NCBI GenBank assembly: GCA_963971305.1
Contig: OZ020305.1
Coordinates: 13,673,001 to 13,737,000, forward strand
Length of the DNA: 64,000 nucleotides
Direction of reading: 5' to 3'
DNA from: Arcuatula senhousia
Lineage: Eukaryota > Mollusca > Bivalvia > Mytilida > Mytilidae
The notes under the pieces were generated by a model. The model was not told where the DNA came from, did not search any database, and saw only the letters and a program-made list of their open reading frames with translations. Every line of letters starts with the position of its first letter. Position 1 is the stretch's first letter. Positions 36,370-49,250 of the stretch are shown here, in pieces. Position numbers and translations under genes: made by a program.

Positions 36370-36660
36370 TAAAATATCAATCAATCAATCAATGACTTAT
36401 TAAGCCCTGATAATGAAGCTTCAATCAATTTTATCGACTGGATTTTACAAAGAATTGAAAATACTAGTAGTTAATGTTTCTAAATGAGATAACATTTTCT
36501 CATTATAACTAAAAGCAGCCTTTTGGTACTTGGTATGGACCAGCAACATGGAGAGAAAATAGATATGGAGGCAGAGGCCAGCAAGGAAAATCATAACTTA
36601 ACTAGTCCTCACAGATAATAAAACATACAAGAATCAATCAATGAATTACCTATCTAGAGG
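36295..36660 (+). repeat. Tandem duplication of the ANAPC4 3' end (offset 249 bp)
   Basis: 36316-36401 aligns without a gap to 36565-36650, 249 bases downstream. The second copy keeps the terminal codons, the TAA and the AATAAA with a few substitutions, two of them silent, one Asn to Ser and one Leu to Pro. Weaker similarity continues past 36402/36651, so the whole 249-bp segment appears duplicated. The copy has no obvious acceptor of its own and is most likely 3' UTR or intergenic debris. Confidence 0.75.
36368..36373 (+). terminator. AATAAA overlapping the ANAPC4 stop codon
   Basis: The polyadenylation hexamer AATAAA begins on the second base of the TAA stop. Further AATAAA hexamers occur at 36617 (in the duplicated copy) and 37283. 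Which one is used cannot be told from sequence. Confidence 0.35.
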
Positions 36661-37853
36661 TTTTAGATATTAAGAAAATTGATAATTAATTGGATTTCCT
36701 CAAATTAGATATTGAAAACAATATAGATGTGTTGCAAAAAGCAGGAAACATTTACCATTCCAGAGTACCTAAGTGCATGTGAATAAGACATCAGTTCATG
36801 TTGCCAGTTGCTGCTTCTGTCCAGTGCTTCCTAGTTCTATTGTATTTTTTCTTTGAATAATTCTTGCTTCTTTAAGTTAGTTTGAAACCTTATTTTCTCA
36901 ATAATCCTTATTTTATTAGTAACCTAAGTTACTTACATCATGTTAGAAGTGTCCTCTTTTTATTTGAATTACTCTACTTTTGAGACTTTGTATTTTGTGG
37001 TGGTGAATTGTACGACATATAAGTAACTACTAGTTGAGATCAAAAAGTCTTTGTCTTGTTTTCCCTGATTTCGTCACTAATTTTGACTTTTTTAAATATT
37101 GTGATATCTATAAGTTTTGGGTTTTTTTCATTGTATATATTTATTCCAAACAGTTTTACTATTCCACCAACCACCTTAATTTTTTAGGCCATTAAATCAA
37201 ATTCTATCCTTGCATTTGAGTATTTAAAACTGATCAAGTTGAAATTTTAACATTTTTTTTTTATTTGCTTTAAGAAATGATAAATAAAGCACAAGACATT
37301 TATCGTGAGGTTTTGTGTATTATATATCATATAATAGCATATAATTTCGGCATTCAAAATATGAAAGCCATCAGGATTCTACTTCTAAATAAAAGGTATA
37401 ATTATGTCATTTTCTGCAGGTGTGTATACTTATAGAAGTAAGGAGGGATTTGATTGGCTACTGTGTACACGCGCCATGAAGGTAATCCTTGTGGTATTTA
37501 AAAGATATTATTTTAAAAATTTTAAGTCTGGATTTCCTTAGCAGGAGACAATTAATCACTTAGCTAAAGATCTCCTGACAGACAAAACTACTATGAAACC
37601 TAATCCTCTAAAACTATTCTTGGCTAGACATTGTATCAAACTTTTTAAGTCAATATTTTTATGTCCTTAAAACTTCCTTTGGAATGTAGAATTACCTTCT
37701 TAGTACAAATGATGATCTAGAAAATCAGTATGAAATGTGAACATTCTAAAAAAGGTAAAATAAATCAGATCTGTTTATTTTACCTTAGGATTTCACATGT
37801 TATAAGCAAAAATTCTGAAGAATCCCAAACTGATAAAAGTTCTTTGGTTGTGT
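36661..37853. other. Downstream of ANAPC4, no gene
   Basis: AT-rich sequence with an AATAAA at 37283-37288 as a possible distal polyadenylation signal. No exon supported. Confidence 0.35.
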
Positions 37854-37991
37854 CACAGGCGTTTGGGTCCAGAATTTTATTATAAATAACGTGTATATAA
37901 TTTTTCTTATCTCGTCTATATAGCGAGGGTCAGATTTTTTTTTATATACACACAATAGATAAAAATAAAATCCTGGACCCAAACGTCTGTG
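37854..37991. mobile_element. 138-bp hAT-like MITE
   Basis: TIRs CACAGGCGTTTGGGTCC and its inverted partner CACAGACGTTTGGGTCC, each followed inward by an AG(A/G)ATTTTATT block. Flanks GGTTGTGT (37846-37853) and GTTTGTGT (37992-37999) match at 7 of 8 positions, fitting a hAT-type 8-bp target duplication. Confidence 0.7.
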
Positions 37992-38445
37992 GTTTGTGTA
38001 GGGTTTGCAACACCTGTAAACAATTATGATAAAACTTCATTTCCTTGTATAAAAAGTCACATTGAAGAATACCAGAGAATTGTAGGTTTTAGCTTTAGCT
38101 TTAAAAGTCGTGCTTTGGCGTTGATGAAGCACACATATAATGAATTTCAAACGCTAAATTGGCATACTTAAAAAAAACAACATACATGTATGTTCTTTGT
38201 TAGCAAAACAAACATTTTTGTAGTTCATTTTGTTGCTTGATATTTTATGAAAACGAATTCATTAACAGAGTTACGAAACCAAGCTTATAGATGTTTCTCC
38301 AGTCATGTTATGCTTAAAATTGCCAAAATCATGCCCAAACAAACAGTGGAATAAGGTTATTTTGGCTCATTATTTAAACGTTTCCAGTGGATCACTTAAA
38401 CATTCTAAAAGTGGCAATTCATTCAAGTTGTGTGTGTCTACTTTT

Positions 38446-39234
38446 TGTCTCGCCTGCTACGAATAGTCGCGGAAGGCGAGACATAGGTATTACTTTCCGG
38501 CGGCGGCGGCGACGGCGGCGGCGTAAACTTTTTTGTAAGACTTTTGTGGACAATGAATAGCTTGAAAAGTATTATAGCTAGGCATCTGATATTTGGTATA
38601 CAGACAGTTCAGGTTATGGTCTACACAACTGTCACCATGCCATGTGACCCTGACCCCATTTTCACGCTCCAGTGACTCTGTGAACTTAGGTCTTTTTTCA
38701 GGCCGTAAACTTTTTTGTAAGACTTTTGTGGACGATGAATTGCTCGAAAAGTATATTAGCTAGGCATCTGATATTTGGTATACAGAGAGTTCAGGTTATG
38801 GTCTACACAACTGCCATGTGGCCCTGACCCCATTTTCACGCTCCAGTGACTCTGTGAACTTAGGTCTATTTTCAGGCCGTAAACTTTTTTGTAAGACTTT
38901 TGTGGACGATGAATTGCTCGAAAAGTATATTAGATAGGCATCTGATATTTGGTATACAGACAGTTCAGGTTATGGTCTACGCAACTGTCACCATGCCATG
39001 TGGCCCTGACCCCATTTTCACACTCCAGTGACTCTGTGAACTTAGTTTTTTTTCAGGCAAAAAACTTTTTGAAATGCTTGTGTGGACAATGGATTGCTTG
39101 AATAGTATAATAGCTAGGCATCTGATATTGGGTATACAGACACTTTTTGTGTTTATATCAAGAAATGAAAGCTTACGTAGTTGATTTTAGTGATGGTGCT
39201 GGCAGGCGAGACATACTTTTAGTGGCCACACTTG
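38446..39234 (+). mobile_element. Tandem-core element, family A, long copy
   Basis: Same head and tail as the copy at 7841. Between them lies a ~174-181-bp core repeated four times (starts near 38520, 38701, 38875, 39056; the last is diverged). A short CGG-rich run sits after the head. The layout resembles the bivalve 'pearl' elements; no coding capacity. Confidence 0.75.
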
Positions 39235-42200
39235 TTATTTTATGTTAGAAGCAGTGTTTGTTGTCTGTAGTGTTGTAAATTCGATAGAGGTTTTACCTCT
39301 TGTTTTGTTATTTACGGAAAGATGTTTGCCTATTTGATATGCAGACATCCTTGTAGAGGCTAGTTGTAAAATTTGTCTCTAGCTTGGTATGTGTGGTCTT
39401 TTAATATTCTTTAAACCATCCAAATAGTCTTATACAACATAACTAATGAGGATTTAATAAAAGTTGTATTATTACTCAAATGCCATAAGAATGTCATTAA
39501 CAAACGATAAGAATGAATAAAAATATGATTATGAATGTTAATATGAGAAATATTACACTGTTAAGAAAGCGCCATGTATAAGTGTCGTAATGCTAAGGAG
39601 AATCCATGTTTGGATCTCTTTAAAATAACATGTAAAACCATTAACCTAACGATATTTTCAAGATGTTACTAACACTAATGTGTACTTCTGTAGAGCTATA
39701 CAACCTTATAAGTCTTTGATGTAGAAAAACACATTATAACCGTGGTAACATTAAGGTTGCCGTGACATTGAAATAGGGTTGTATGAATTTAAAACAGCTT
39801 TTTGGAATTTGAAGAAAAACGTTTTTAAGGAGCAAATATCCTGTGATCTTTCTAAAAATATCTAAATAAAGAACTTGTTCAAGGTTAGAAGTAAAAAATG
39901 ATACCTGTTGTGTTCAAAAAGTGTTGGTGTCAGCAATTTTCATTTCTTGCTGTATTACTTATTAATTGGATGTTCTGTACTTTTTGGATTGTTTTGAGGC
40001 TTCTCTATCCAACTTCATTTGCCAGATCTAAGAATTGCACATCGGTTATCATGTAAAATTTTGCTTTCGAGTTAGATCAACCTAATACATGTAATAGAAA
40101 ATAATGAGACTGGAATAAGTGTACGCGACACAGGTCACATAAAAAGCAGTTATTTAGAGGAAGAAAAAACACCATGGAAAACCACCAGCAGCCTTCAACT
40201 AGGCCAGTAGGCGCTGCTCGCCGTTCTGCAATCGGTCCAAGGTCTAAATAAGATGCATATATAATTCAAAGCCAGTCCTAAAATTGTCAAAGATAGACCG
40301 GCTTCATAAACAAAGAACAGAAAACATCTAAAAGACCAGTACAAAATATGCATGTAGTTTGCTACCAGAAAGGCAAAAAACGTTATCCTTTAAAATTTGC
40401 ACTTATAGAAAAAATACCTGTTTGTCATTTCAGTTGTTTGTCTTCTTATTTTTCAAAGCATTTTATCTTTATAAAGTTGAACTGGTTGACATATGATGTT
40501 TTTAAAAATTCTTTTATCTATTTTCTTATATTTTGATAAAGTTTGAAATGGAATAGATAAAATCAAATCTCACACGTCGATTTCAGGTCATAAATATTTC
40601 CATTGATGTTATGTAAAGGAAAATACATGTAATGGTTAATTTAGAAAATGAGTATCGTTTGATATAAACATTTACAACTCTAAAATATCTTGGTTATAGT
40701 TTTCATCCGTGCAGTTTTTGAAGCTGTTTTGTGGTCAAATAAATGTTCGCATTAAAGCAACATTTAGAAGCAAAGAAAAACTAAGGGGTATACATTCGAA
40801 TGTCCAAGTTCAGACGGACAAAATAAGTTGACACAAAAGATAATACGACAAAAAACCAGCACAACATAACAAAACACACACACACAAAACAAGGCTGCCT
40901 TATATGTTGCAACCTCTTTATTCCTCGACTTCTCCCTTACAAGGCGTACTAGAATCAGAGGTTAAAAAAATCAGAACAAACGAGGATTGAAGACCCAACA
41001 AGTAAGATCAATATAAACATTGATAACTATAAATATATCTTGGTAAAGATTTTCACAAATGTGATTTTTAAGGTGTTTTAGGGTTGAATAAATGTTTGCA
41101 AAAAAGCAACATTTAGAAGCAACGACAAATTAATGAATAAATTAATTGAAGATACACCAAGCAAGGTCAAAATGCCTTGTAAGAACTCGAGGACTCATCT
41201 GATGTGCATAGACTATCTGGTGAGTCACAGGAGAGATTACCAGTAGGTACTCTCAGGAGGGTTCCCAGTGGAGTCTGCTTATGACAGTGAAGGAAGTTCA
41301 TTGATGTCAATAAAGAGATGAAATATACACGAAAAGGACACCATGCAAAGAGTGATTTAGATGGCTTAACATAACTTACAATATAAAGTTTGAATCAGTG
41401 TGATGATGAGCATGAGATGATACCATAAAATGATTGAAAGTGAAAGTTAACGCTTGATCAACAACAACACTGTGTGTGTGCGCGAGAGAGAGAGTCAGTA
41501 GTAAAGATACGGTCTTAGATGAAATCACGGAAAAGTTGAAGCGGTTCAGAAATTTAGAATTAACCAGAAGGAAAAGTTACTGAGTAATATATATAAGAAA
41601 GTATTTCAGTTTGTAAAAGAAAGATTCATTTATATTTACAAAGTTGCAACTCGTAGAAAACAGATCTGGCCGGTTAACAAGATTGTGAAGAATGCAAACG
41701 GAAGTCCGTCACTTAGGACCAGGTAAGATGTGTTAAGGTCCAATGCAGACTCTGGTTACTGGTAAGGAAGTTATGAAAGAATAAAAGGTTGTTTTGAACT
41801 TTAGAAGACAAATTCAAAGACCATGGTATAGTAGTTTTTAGAACAGTTTCACTTTTGAGTGTAAAAACTATTTTATTTCACTATGGATGACATGATAGTA
41901 TTAGTTTTGGCAAGACAATGACTGACAGTGAACTTGTAGATACATCGTCACAGATGAGTAAAATTCTATGCTCTCTGTATGAGTATAACGCACAAGCATG
42001 CTTCATTAGCCAGTTGATCTACCTGTGGTATGACCATATATGCTATTGCATATGTGGATAAATGCCACACAAATTGAACAAACATCATAAGACCACTTCT
42101 AGATCTTCATTCAAGATAAAAAGGAATGGTAAAGAACTACTCCAGCGGACCATTTTTACGGTTTTCAGCAGGGAATCTCACTTCACCATTTGGAAGTCTG

Positions 42201-44159
42201 GAAAGAAAGATCTCTACAGGCTGCACAATGTCACTTATGCCGGTATTATATATAACGGGAATCACTACCGTCAGGAAGACAGCAAATAAAAAACAAGAGT
42301 ACCTCAAATAAATTCTGGCTTCACCAACCCGCCAACATGATATTCGTGGATGACTTCATAGAAATAATGAAGTCACATAATTAAGTTAAAACAGTTTTGT
42401 CAGCACTTTAAAAGGTACATCATGGACAAGGATAGAGTCAAGGAACATGAAGTAAATGGCAATAAAAAAGGGACAGATAATAGGCATTTCAACTTAAATT
42501 TAAAAGTCCAATGAGAAGTTGTAAACATCTATAGTAGATAACCCGAACAAATGCATTTGAAAAGGGTTTAATGAAACGCTTACAGACATCATAGAGAACA
42601 CCAAAAACACTGTTAAATAATAGCTTAAAAGAACATTTTTAAAGATGCTTTGACAGCAATAGAGATAAAAGAAAGGATGATTGACAAGAATTTGAGAAAA
42701 TTGGTAAAGATACCAACAGGATTTTCATTGATTGACCTATCGGTATACACCAGATCATCCCAACTGCAAATGCAATTTTATGAGATTCCAAAAACAAAGA
42801 AAGATAGTTGAACTGGTGTGCACGATATGATTAGCAGGTAGATCTATGATTCTCACAGAAAGCATGTTAACACTGTGACAACCTTTACAACACTTATGAA
42901 GAGAATGATAACATGCAGCACTACCAGAAGAGACAGAAGATATTTGGTACTGCAAGATATGGGGCAGATTAAATTCTTGCAATCGGCGAGGACATAGGCG
43001 AAAGAAAATCGACCATTTAGAAAGGCTTCAAAGCTGTTGAGATTTTAAAAATATCAGGATCTTTTATGTAACGACCAGTTTATGATAACAAACATGGAGA
43101 GTCGTTCTGAACAAGAAAGGTCTTTCTAGAAGTGATCCATACGAACTCAAGGACAGACTTAGTCATTAAGGAAAATAGATGTGATAGAATAAGCAGCATC
43201 ATGAGAAGACAGTGGAGATACACACGAGAGAAAGATGATAAATTCCAAAAAAGTTGTTTAAACTCCCCAGGGCTAAAAACGGATTACATGGTTTTTCTAA
43301 TAGATGTTGAAGCAAGAGGTGTTTTAGCTCAATAATAATTATGAAGGCTTTTACAAATGTAAGGAATGAATGGCATAACAAAACGAGCAGCAGTTAGAGC
43401 TATTAACACTGAAAAATGACTGATCGTCGTTACTGACCTGACAACTAGAGATGCCAGTAGGACTTTGCAGTCTTCATTAAGCAGCAATATAGATGTGAGT
43501 GTAGCTTAGCAGCTTTAACTCTAACAAACTGAATATTAGTATCATGCCTTTGGAAAGGCAAAGGTCAATTTTTATTAACTTTGCATCATTAATAGCAATA
43601 GCGTATAAGAACTGAAATTTCTTGAAAGATATCGATGTTGTCCACAACTAGGTAAGATGTGGAAAATTTTATGAAATAAAAGAACGTGCTTTTATGTTTT
43701 TTTTATGAAAAAAGTAATCTTAAAGGTCCATATAACAAAATTATGTAGATAAACGGGTGGTTGTTTATTATGGATAAACGGTTCATCAAGATAACAATGC
43801 AATTCAAACACCTTGTCACTTAGTCCTCAAATTAAAGCTTGAAAACGGATACGGGTAAGATGAAATAAAGATACGGGTATGGCATTTTGTAATTATTCTA
43901 TAGTTACAAAAATTACAAATGGTAAATGTGTGATTCCTATCTAAATCCATATAAATTTGATATTTATTATACATAATTAATGAGATGGAAAATATAAAGA
44001 TAATGGTTCAATAGGTTACAGTTCCTACTTAATGTCCATCATCCCCTAATGGCCCCTGGAGGGTGACCTCTAGTAGAATATTAAACTGAGAGGAAGGGCG
44101 GCGGCTGATCTTACAATTTAATTTGGGAAATCTTAAGAGTTATTTAGGTTAGATGAAAT
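39235..44159. other. Intergenic, repeats only
   Basis: Includes a dispersed family D copy (40118-40260) and a diverged duplicated ~70-bp stretch (around 40665-40780 and 41010-41125, with AAGCAACATTTAGAAGCAA). 42060-43400 has several short open stretches, some coding-like in composition (for example 42062-42289), that may be remnants of a decayed element; I could not assign them. Confidence 0.35.
40118..40260 (+). repeat. Dispersed family D copy
   Basis: GTACGCGACACAGG, then an ATG followed by GAAAACCACCAGCAGCCTTC and GGCGCTGCTCGCC. It shares this layout with 46487-46620 (TTACGCGACACAAC, ATGGAAGACGAACAGCAGC, ATCGCTGCTCGC). Confidence 0.5.
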
Positions 44160-44380
44160 AGGAGGATATGTTTGATTAGTTTAGAGGAGGTTGTTAATTT
44201 GAATGAAACGTTTGGTTGGTTTTTAGGAGGTATTTTTAGATAAGGTATAATGAGAGGATATGATTGATAGATTTAGTGGAAGGTGTTAATTTGAATGAAA
44301 CGTTTGGTTGTTTTTAGGAGGTATTTAGATATGGTAAAATGGGAGGATATGTTTAATTGATTTAGGGGAGGTTGTAGGAA
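44160..44380 (+). repeat. About 2.5 tandem copies of a ~91-bp unit
   Basis: GGAGGATATG-TTGAT, AATTTGAATGAAACGTTTGG and TTTTTAGGAGGTATTT recur at about 44161, 44253 and 44342. Confidence 0.65.
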
Positions 44381-44383
44381 TGA

Positions 44384-45022
44384 AATGCATGCTTCGGGTG
44401 CTGGATGTGATCTATAGACCACTTACAGAAGAATGGTTTAAGTCTATTCCCACATACTGACAAGTGCAACATTAACCATATCTGTATGGTAGGTGCACCT
44501 AGTGATGCTTAACATAATGCATGCTTCGGATGCTGGCTGTGACCTATATTTTCCGCATTAACGACTACTTAAAGAAGAATGGTAAAAGTCAATTCTGAAT
44601 TTCCTTCTTACTGACAAGTTGCCATAGCAACCATATTAGTATGGAAGGTGCAACTAGTGATGCTAAGCATAATGCACATGCTTCGGATGCTGACTGTGGC
44701 CTACATTTTCCGCATAGATGAACTCTTACATAATAATGGTTAAAGTCCATTCCCACCTACTGACAAGTGCCATAGCAACCATAGTGGGATGGAAGGTTCA
44801 ATTAGTGATGCTAAGCACAATGCATACTTCGGATGCTGACTGTGACCTATATTTTCTGCATGAATGACCACTTATAGAAGAATGGTTCAAGTCCATTCCT
44901 TCTTACTGACAAGTGCCATAGCAACCATATTGGTATGGTAGGTGCACCTAGTGATGCTATAGTGACTGCAGAAAAAATAAATGTTGTGAGATGGGGCATT
45001 ATGTCTTTTGGACATATTCTTG
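44384..45022 (+). mobile_element. Tandem-core element, family B, headless copy
   Basis: About four core units of ~145-155 bp and the same tail hairpin and CTTG end as 30438-30937. No ATGCCCCATC head is visible, so the copy appears truncated at the 5' side. Confidence 0.72.
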
Positions 45023-45259
45023 GTTTTTTTTTAGGTAGTTGGATTGAATATAATATAGGAGGAAGACGTTGCTTGGTTTTGGGAAGGTAGCGTTTTAAAT
45101 TGAATTGGAGGTATTGTTTCTTCGGTTTACAAGTAGAGAAATTATTATTGAATAACTTGGGTATGTTTTTTTCGGGGGAGTTGGGTTAGATTAATGAGAT
45201 GAAATGGCTTATCGTCGTTTTGGAAATGTTAATTTCCTTACAATCAAAGACGTTGGAAG

Positions 45260-45560
45260 AAACATAGGTACCAATGGGGTATCCGAATCTCAAAATTCGA
45301 AAGGGCAGAGACAAAAACAGGAAAAACGAAAGGACGGGACGAAAAAGCAGACAACTTATAAAACACGGAAACACAAAAACTACTGAATATCAATTAACAA
45401 CGCGAGTTCTAGTCGTAATGAGAGTGAACTTAGGTGCTCCGGAAGAGTAAGCGAATCCTGTCTGCTATAGCACACCCGTCGCGCTGTCAATTTCCAATTC
45501 AGTGTGTCGAATCCGGTAAAGGAAGACAAAATGGAGTAATGGTTTATGTGTAAACACCCA
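45260..45560 (-). repeat. Dispersed family E copy (minus orientation)
   Basis: Its reverse complement contains GGGTGTGCTATAGC, CTCTTCCGGAGCACCTAAGT and TTCACTCTCATTACGAC. These match the + strand copy at 55855-55930. Confidence 0.6.
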
Positions 45561-48500
45561 ATTAATACATATAGGAGCAAATACCATTGGTTTGTTTGTC
45601 TTTGCGTTGAGGGCAGTAATTTAGGTAAATTGTGAATCATTTTTGTGGAGGAAAAGAAGGGTATGTATCGAAACCACATTCTTGCAATTTTGCTGAGCTA
45701 GTTTTGGCTTAGAAATATACGATTCTTTAGCTCATGAATTATTTGAAATATCTTATCAATTTTGATTAACTGAAAAATGCAAACGTATTGAATTACAAAA
45801 ATATGTAAATATATTTGACATACAAGAAAATTTAGGTGTATAAATATAAACTGAACCAAGGAATACTTTATTACTTTGTAATAACGACCCATTAAGAAGA
45901 CACAACAAAAAACTTTATAACATGATATTACCAAATAAAGATTTTTATCTTACGATGTTTAAGAAACTCGAGAGGTGTGATGCGTGGCTCAAAATCTGTT
46001 TTTGAAATTTCGCCAAATATTTTATCGAACAATGATTTCTTTTCTTAAGATGAAATTTGATCTCATAGAAATATATATTTGATAATTATTTTTATTTAAA
46101 GTATATGTAAATAACTCGTGCCAGTCTTGTGCATGGTGTATCAAGTTTCCACATACAGCAACGAGTATACATATTTTCTGTATCGAGCCCATTGAAATTA
46201 TTTAATAGTTGTTACCTATGCCATGAATGTTAAGGTCATTTTCAAGTTAACTCCCAAAATCTTTTTTCGACCTTTTAAATTTAAATTAACAAAATATAAC
46301 AAATGAATGGATAAAGAGGAGACGGTGTAGAAAACAATTTGACATTCAATCTATGTTAAAAAGCTCATAAAACGAAGTTGCCGATGATGCTTCATACTTA
46401 ATTCTATGTTCATCTTTGAATAGGTTGAATATTAAAAACGTAGTTGTCGATGGTGCTTCATTCATCTTTGAATAGGTGGAAAATTAAAGTTTACGCGACA
46501 CAACCTACAAAAACAATAGACAATTAAAAACAATCCTTAATGGAAGACGAACAGCAGCTTTCAATGCGACCAATGATCGCTGCTCGCAATCTTGCACTGA
46601 TCCTAACTATAATTATGAAACATAGAATACATAGATTTCAATACAATGGTCAAACATTTGACCATAGAACATTACACGCTCTTGATCTTACAAAACCTAT
46701 GCTCATTATTATGAATATCAAACGGGACGTGTCCCAATTGAAAGCACAATTAAAAGTAGGGTTGTTCATAAAATCTTTGAAATTCAGTCAATTACAACAT
46801 TAAAATCACAACCATCTCAACGACCGAAGATAAAGGTCTAAAATGATGTCTAAATTTGTTTGTTGAAATTAATGACCCTAAAGTCGTGTTTGTGGAAACA
46901 TCACTTTTAAAATTGGCTTTATGAATATAATGTGTGTTATTAAACTTTAGAAATAAAGTCTCCACTTCATTTATCCTAGTTTTTGAAGTATTTTGTGATA
47001 ATTTATGTCTTTATCTGTCGATGATATCTTTTCTTGTGACTGATAAAAAGATCCCGTTTCTATGGTATTGATAGAGTGTTATTAGATATAATAGATATTA
47101 ATTAAACAAGTTTTTTTTCTCAAAAAGTAGACAAGAAATTGGAATTGCTTTATTTTATTTAAATGTGGTAGCTTCCTTACAATACAAGTTAAAATTGGAA
47201 TTATATTGTTCACGCATTTGCTTGAATAGGAATAAAACTAAATCTTGCTTAAAAAGCTTGAAAAAGCTTATATCTACAGCCGTTCCTATACACGATATAC
47301 CGATAAATATTTTATACTTATAAATCTTATATTTTTCAAAACTTTTAACTGAAAGTAAATTATATCTTCACGTGTCACTCCAAACTACATGATCACACGA
47401 AACATTTTAATTATAAATAAACAAACATAGATGGGCGGCATGACTTTATTTTATTTAATCAAACCCTTGTTTGGAACCAACAGTTTTTACAAATGTTAGT
47501 TTAGTAGTACAACATTGAAAGAACTATGATTTACAATAATAAGTTTTTGGTGTTTTTGACAAATATTTGTCTGTGTACAAATTCATCGTGCAAATATATA
47601 TAAAGGATTATCAACGGCCTATAAACCATAAGTTATAATTAATTTGAAAGAATATATGGACTTGAAATCAAGGTCACCGATGTTCATTACCAGTAAAAAT
47701 CTACTAAAATGTTGAGTGTATTTGTTGGACATTCATACTTTATTCTGTACTTCTATTTATGTGCTACAATGAGGTGCACTTCTGCAGCCAGTTTACCCAT
47801 TACAACTGAACCCGAAATGGGCAAGCCCGGAGAGCAAGTGCACATCTTTTATTATACCATTTTAGAAAAAAAATAAGCGTTAACATTGTTTTAATCCTCC
47901 GAAGTGTTTACTAGTACTACATGCTGCTTGAAGGGTTTAATTGGTGCCATTTACCGAATTCCAGTATTATTTTTGTCAAAGTCACTGCGGCTATACAGAA
48001 AATTTCAAACTTCGGTGTGGCGTCGGTTTTGCATCGCTTCACCGTAATTTTACATTTAAGATCTTGTGGTTACCGTTTATCGACAGACTTCCAACACAAA
48101 TGTTCTATTTTGCTAATGTGGCACGTGGGCACCAAAAGCGGCGAAAATTTATAATCTTTTATAATGAGGTTTTATTTGGAAAAAGATTTATAATTAAACA
48201 AAGATGGTTTGTACTTCAGTTCTCAAAACGAGTACTTATAGAGTTTACCTGGCAGATGTCTTAATTCAAATCAATCTCATTTTGTTTACTCATGGAAGTT
48301 GTTCATACGCTTAAAGAACTATAATACTAAACCATAAAATAAATAAACGATTACTTAAAATAGGAAGTACTCCACCAGATTCATTTTATTTCAATTCAAT
48401 TGACCCTATTCAGTGAAACTGACGCTATGGGGCTTTTATATGCTATAACAAAGCAGAGATTTATTAAATAGTTGCTTAGGGTCGTTCTTAAACATATTTA

Positions 48501-48699
48501 TTAATTACATGTATAAATGGAGCCACTATATAAAGTGATTTGATAAGCGCGGAGTTTTTTCTTTGCTTCCTATTTTTTTCCTACTGCTTCCTTAGCTTGT
48601 TATTGCCTTACGAGTGTGTCAGCAAGATGGACATGTATGGGGTGATAAAATGAACATGAAATGCTGATAAAGTAGGGCATTTTAACGGGGGCACAATTT
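45561..48699. other. Intergenic, no gene seen
   Basis: Holds a small tandem pair at 46371-46490 (GATG-TGCTTCAT, CATCTTTGAATAGGT) and the family D copy at 46487-46620, which accounts for the start of an 87-codon open stretch at 46540. A 107-codon open stretch at 47941-48264 has no family resemblance. Confidence 0.35.
46487..46620 (+). repeat. Dispersed family D copy
   Basis: Same order of motifs as 40118-40260. The surrounding 87-codon ORF begins inside this repeat and is not taken as a gene. Confidence 0.5.
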
Positions 48700-49250
48700 T
48701 CACATTTTCTTGTGTCCGTTCGTTTGTCTTGTTTGTTCAACTTACTTTTTTCTTTGCCTTTGCTTTTGGTTGTTTTAATTTCAAGAATTTCTTGTCGCAT
48801 CTTCTTAAATATCAAGTGTAATTGTTGTTATAACCAAAGGATGACCAACAAGCAGGAGGAAGTTCTGTTTACCCTCTGGAATCACATTAATGCACACGGG
48901 TTCCGACGTATTAAGTCAATTATAAAGTTGGTTTATTTATGGGTTTTGTTATGTTTTGTTTTCGTATCAACTGATTATGTCTCCTCCTTTTCGGACTTCT
49001 TATATCTGACTTACCAATTGATACTTTCTTGGTTCTAATACATGGCTTCGAAGAAGAGGGGTAGTATACTGTTTAACCTGTGTCCGTCCGTAGTTCTGTA
49101 ATTGCACTACAGTTCGTGGTACCATAGTTCAGTCACACTTGTTTATATTTTAACACTTTTAAGCCATAATTGCGAAAGCAGGGGCATCACTAGTGAGCAT
49201 TGGCTCATAGATTTTGATTTCATGTTTTTCCCTTATACTTTGGCGCTTTC
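48700..49250 (+). repeat. Dispersed repeat region, family E-like plus a second motif
   Basis: Contains the T-rich TTATGTTTTGTTTTCGTATC and GATTATGTCTCCTCC stretch typical of family E. It is followed by GCCATAATTGCGAAAGCAGG and GGCATCACTAGTGA, which also occur in variant form near 10930-10970. Confidence 0.45.

Noticed and set aside
42062..43335. Possible retroelement coding remnant (short ORFs at 42062, 42126, 43132)
   Set aside because: Some codon-like composition, but no reverse transcriptase, integrase or protease motif could be identified, so it is not listed as an element.
46540..46803. 87-codon ORF beginning MEDEQQLSMRP
   Set aside because: Its first part is a copy of the dispersed family D repeat also found at 40118-40260, where the same frame stops after about 25 codons.
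47941..48264. 107-codon ORF with an overlapping 77-codon frame
   Set aside because: No family resemblance, no splice sites consistent with a gene, and competing open frames on the same strand.
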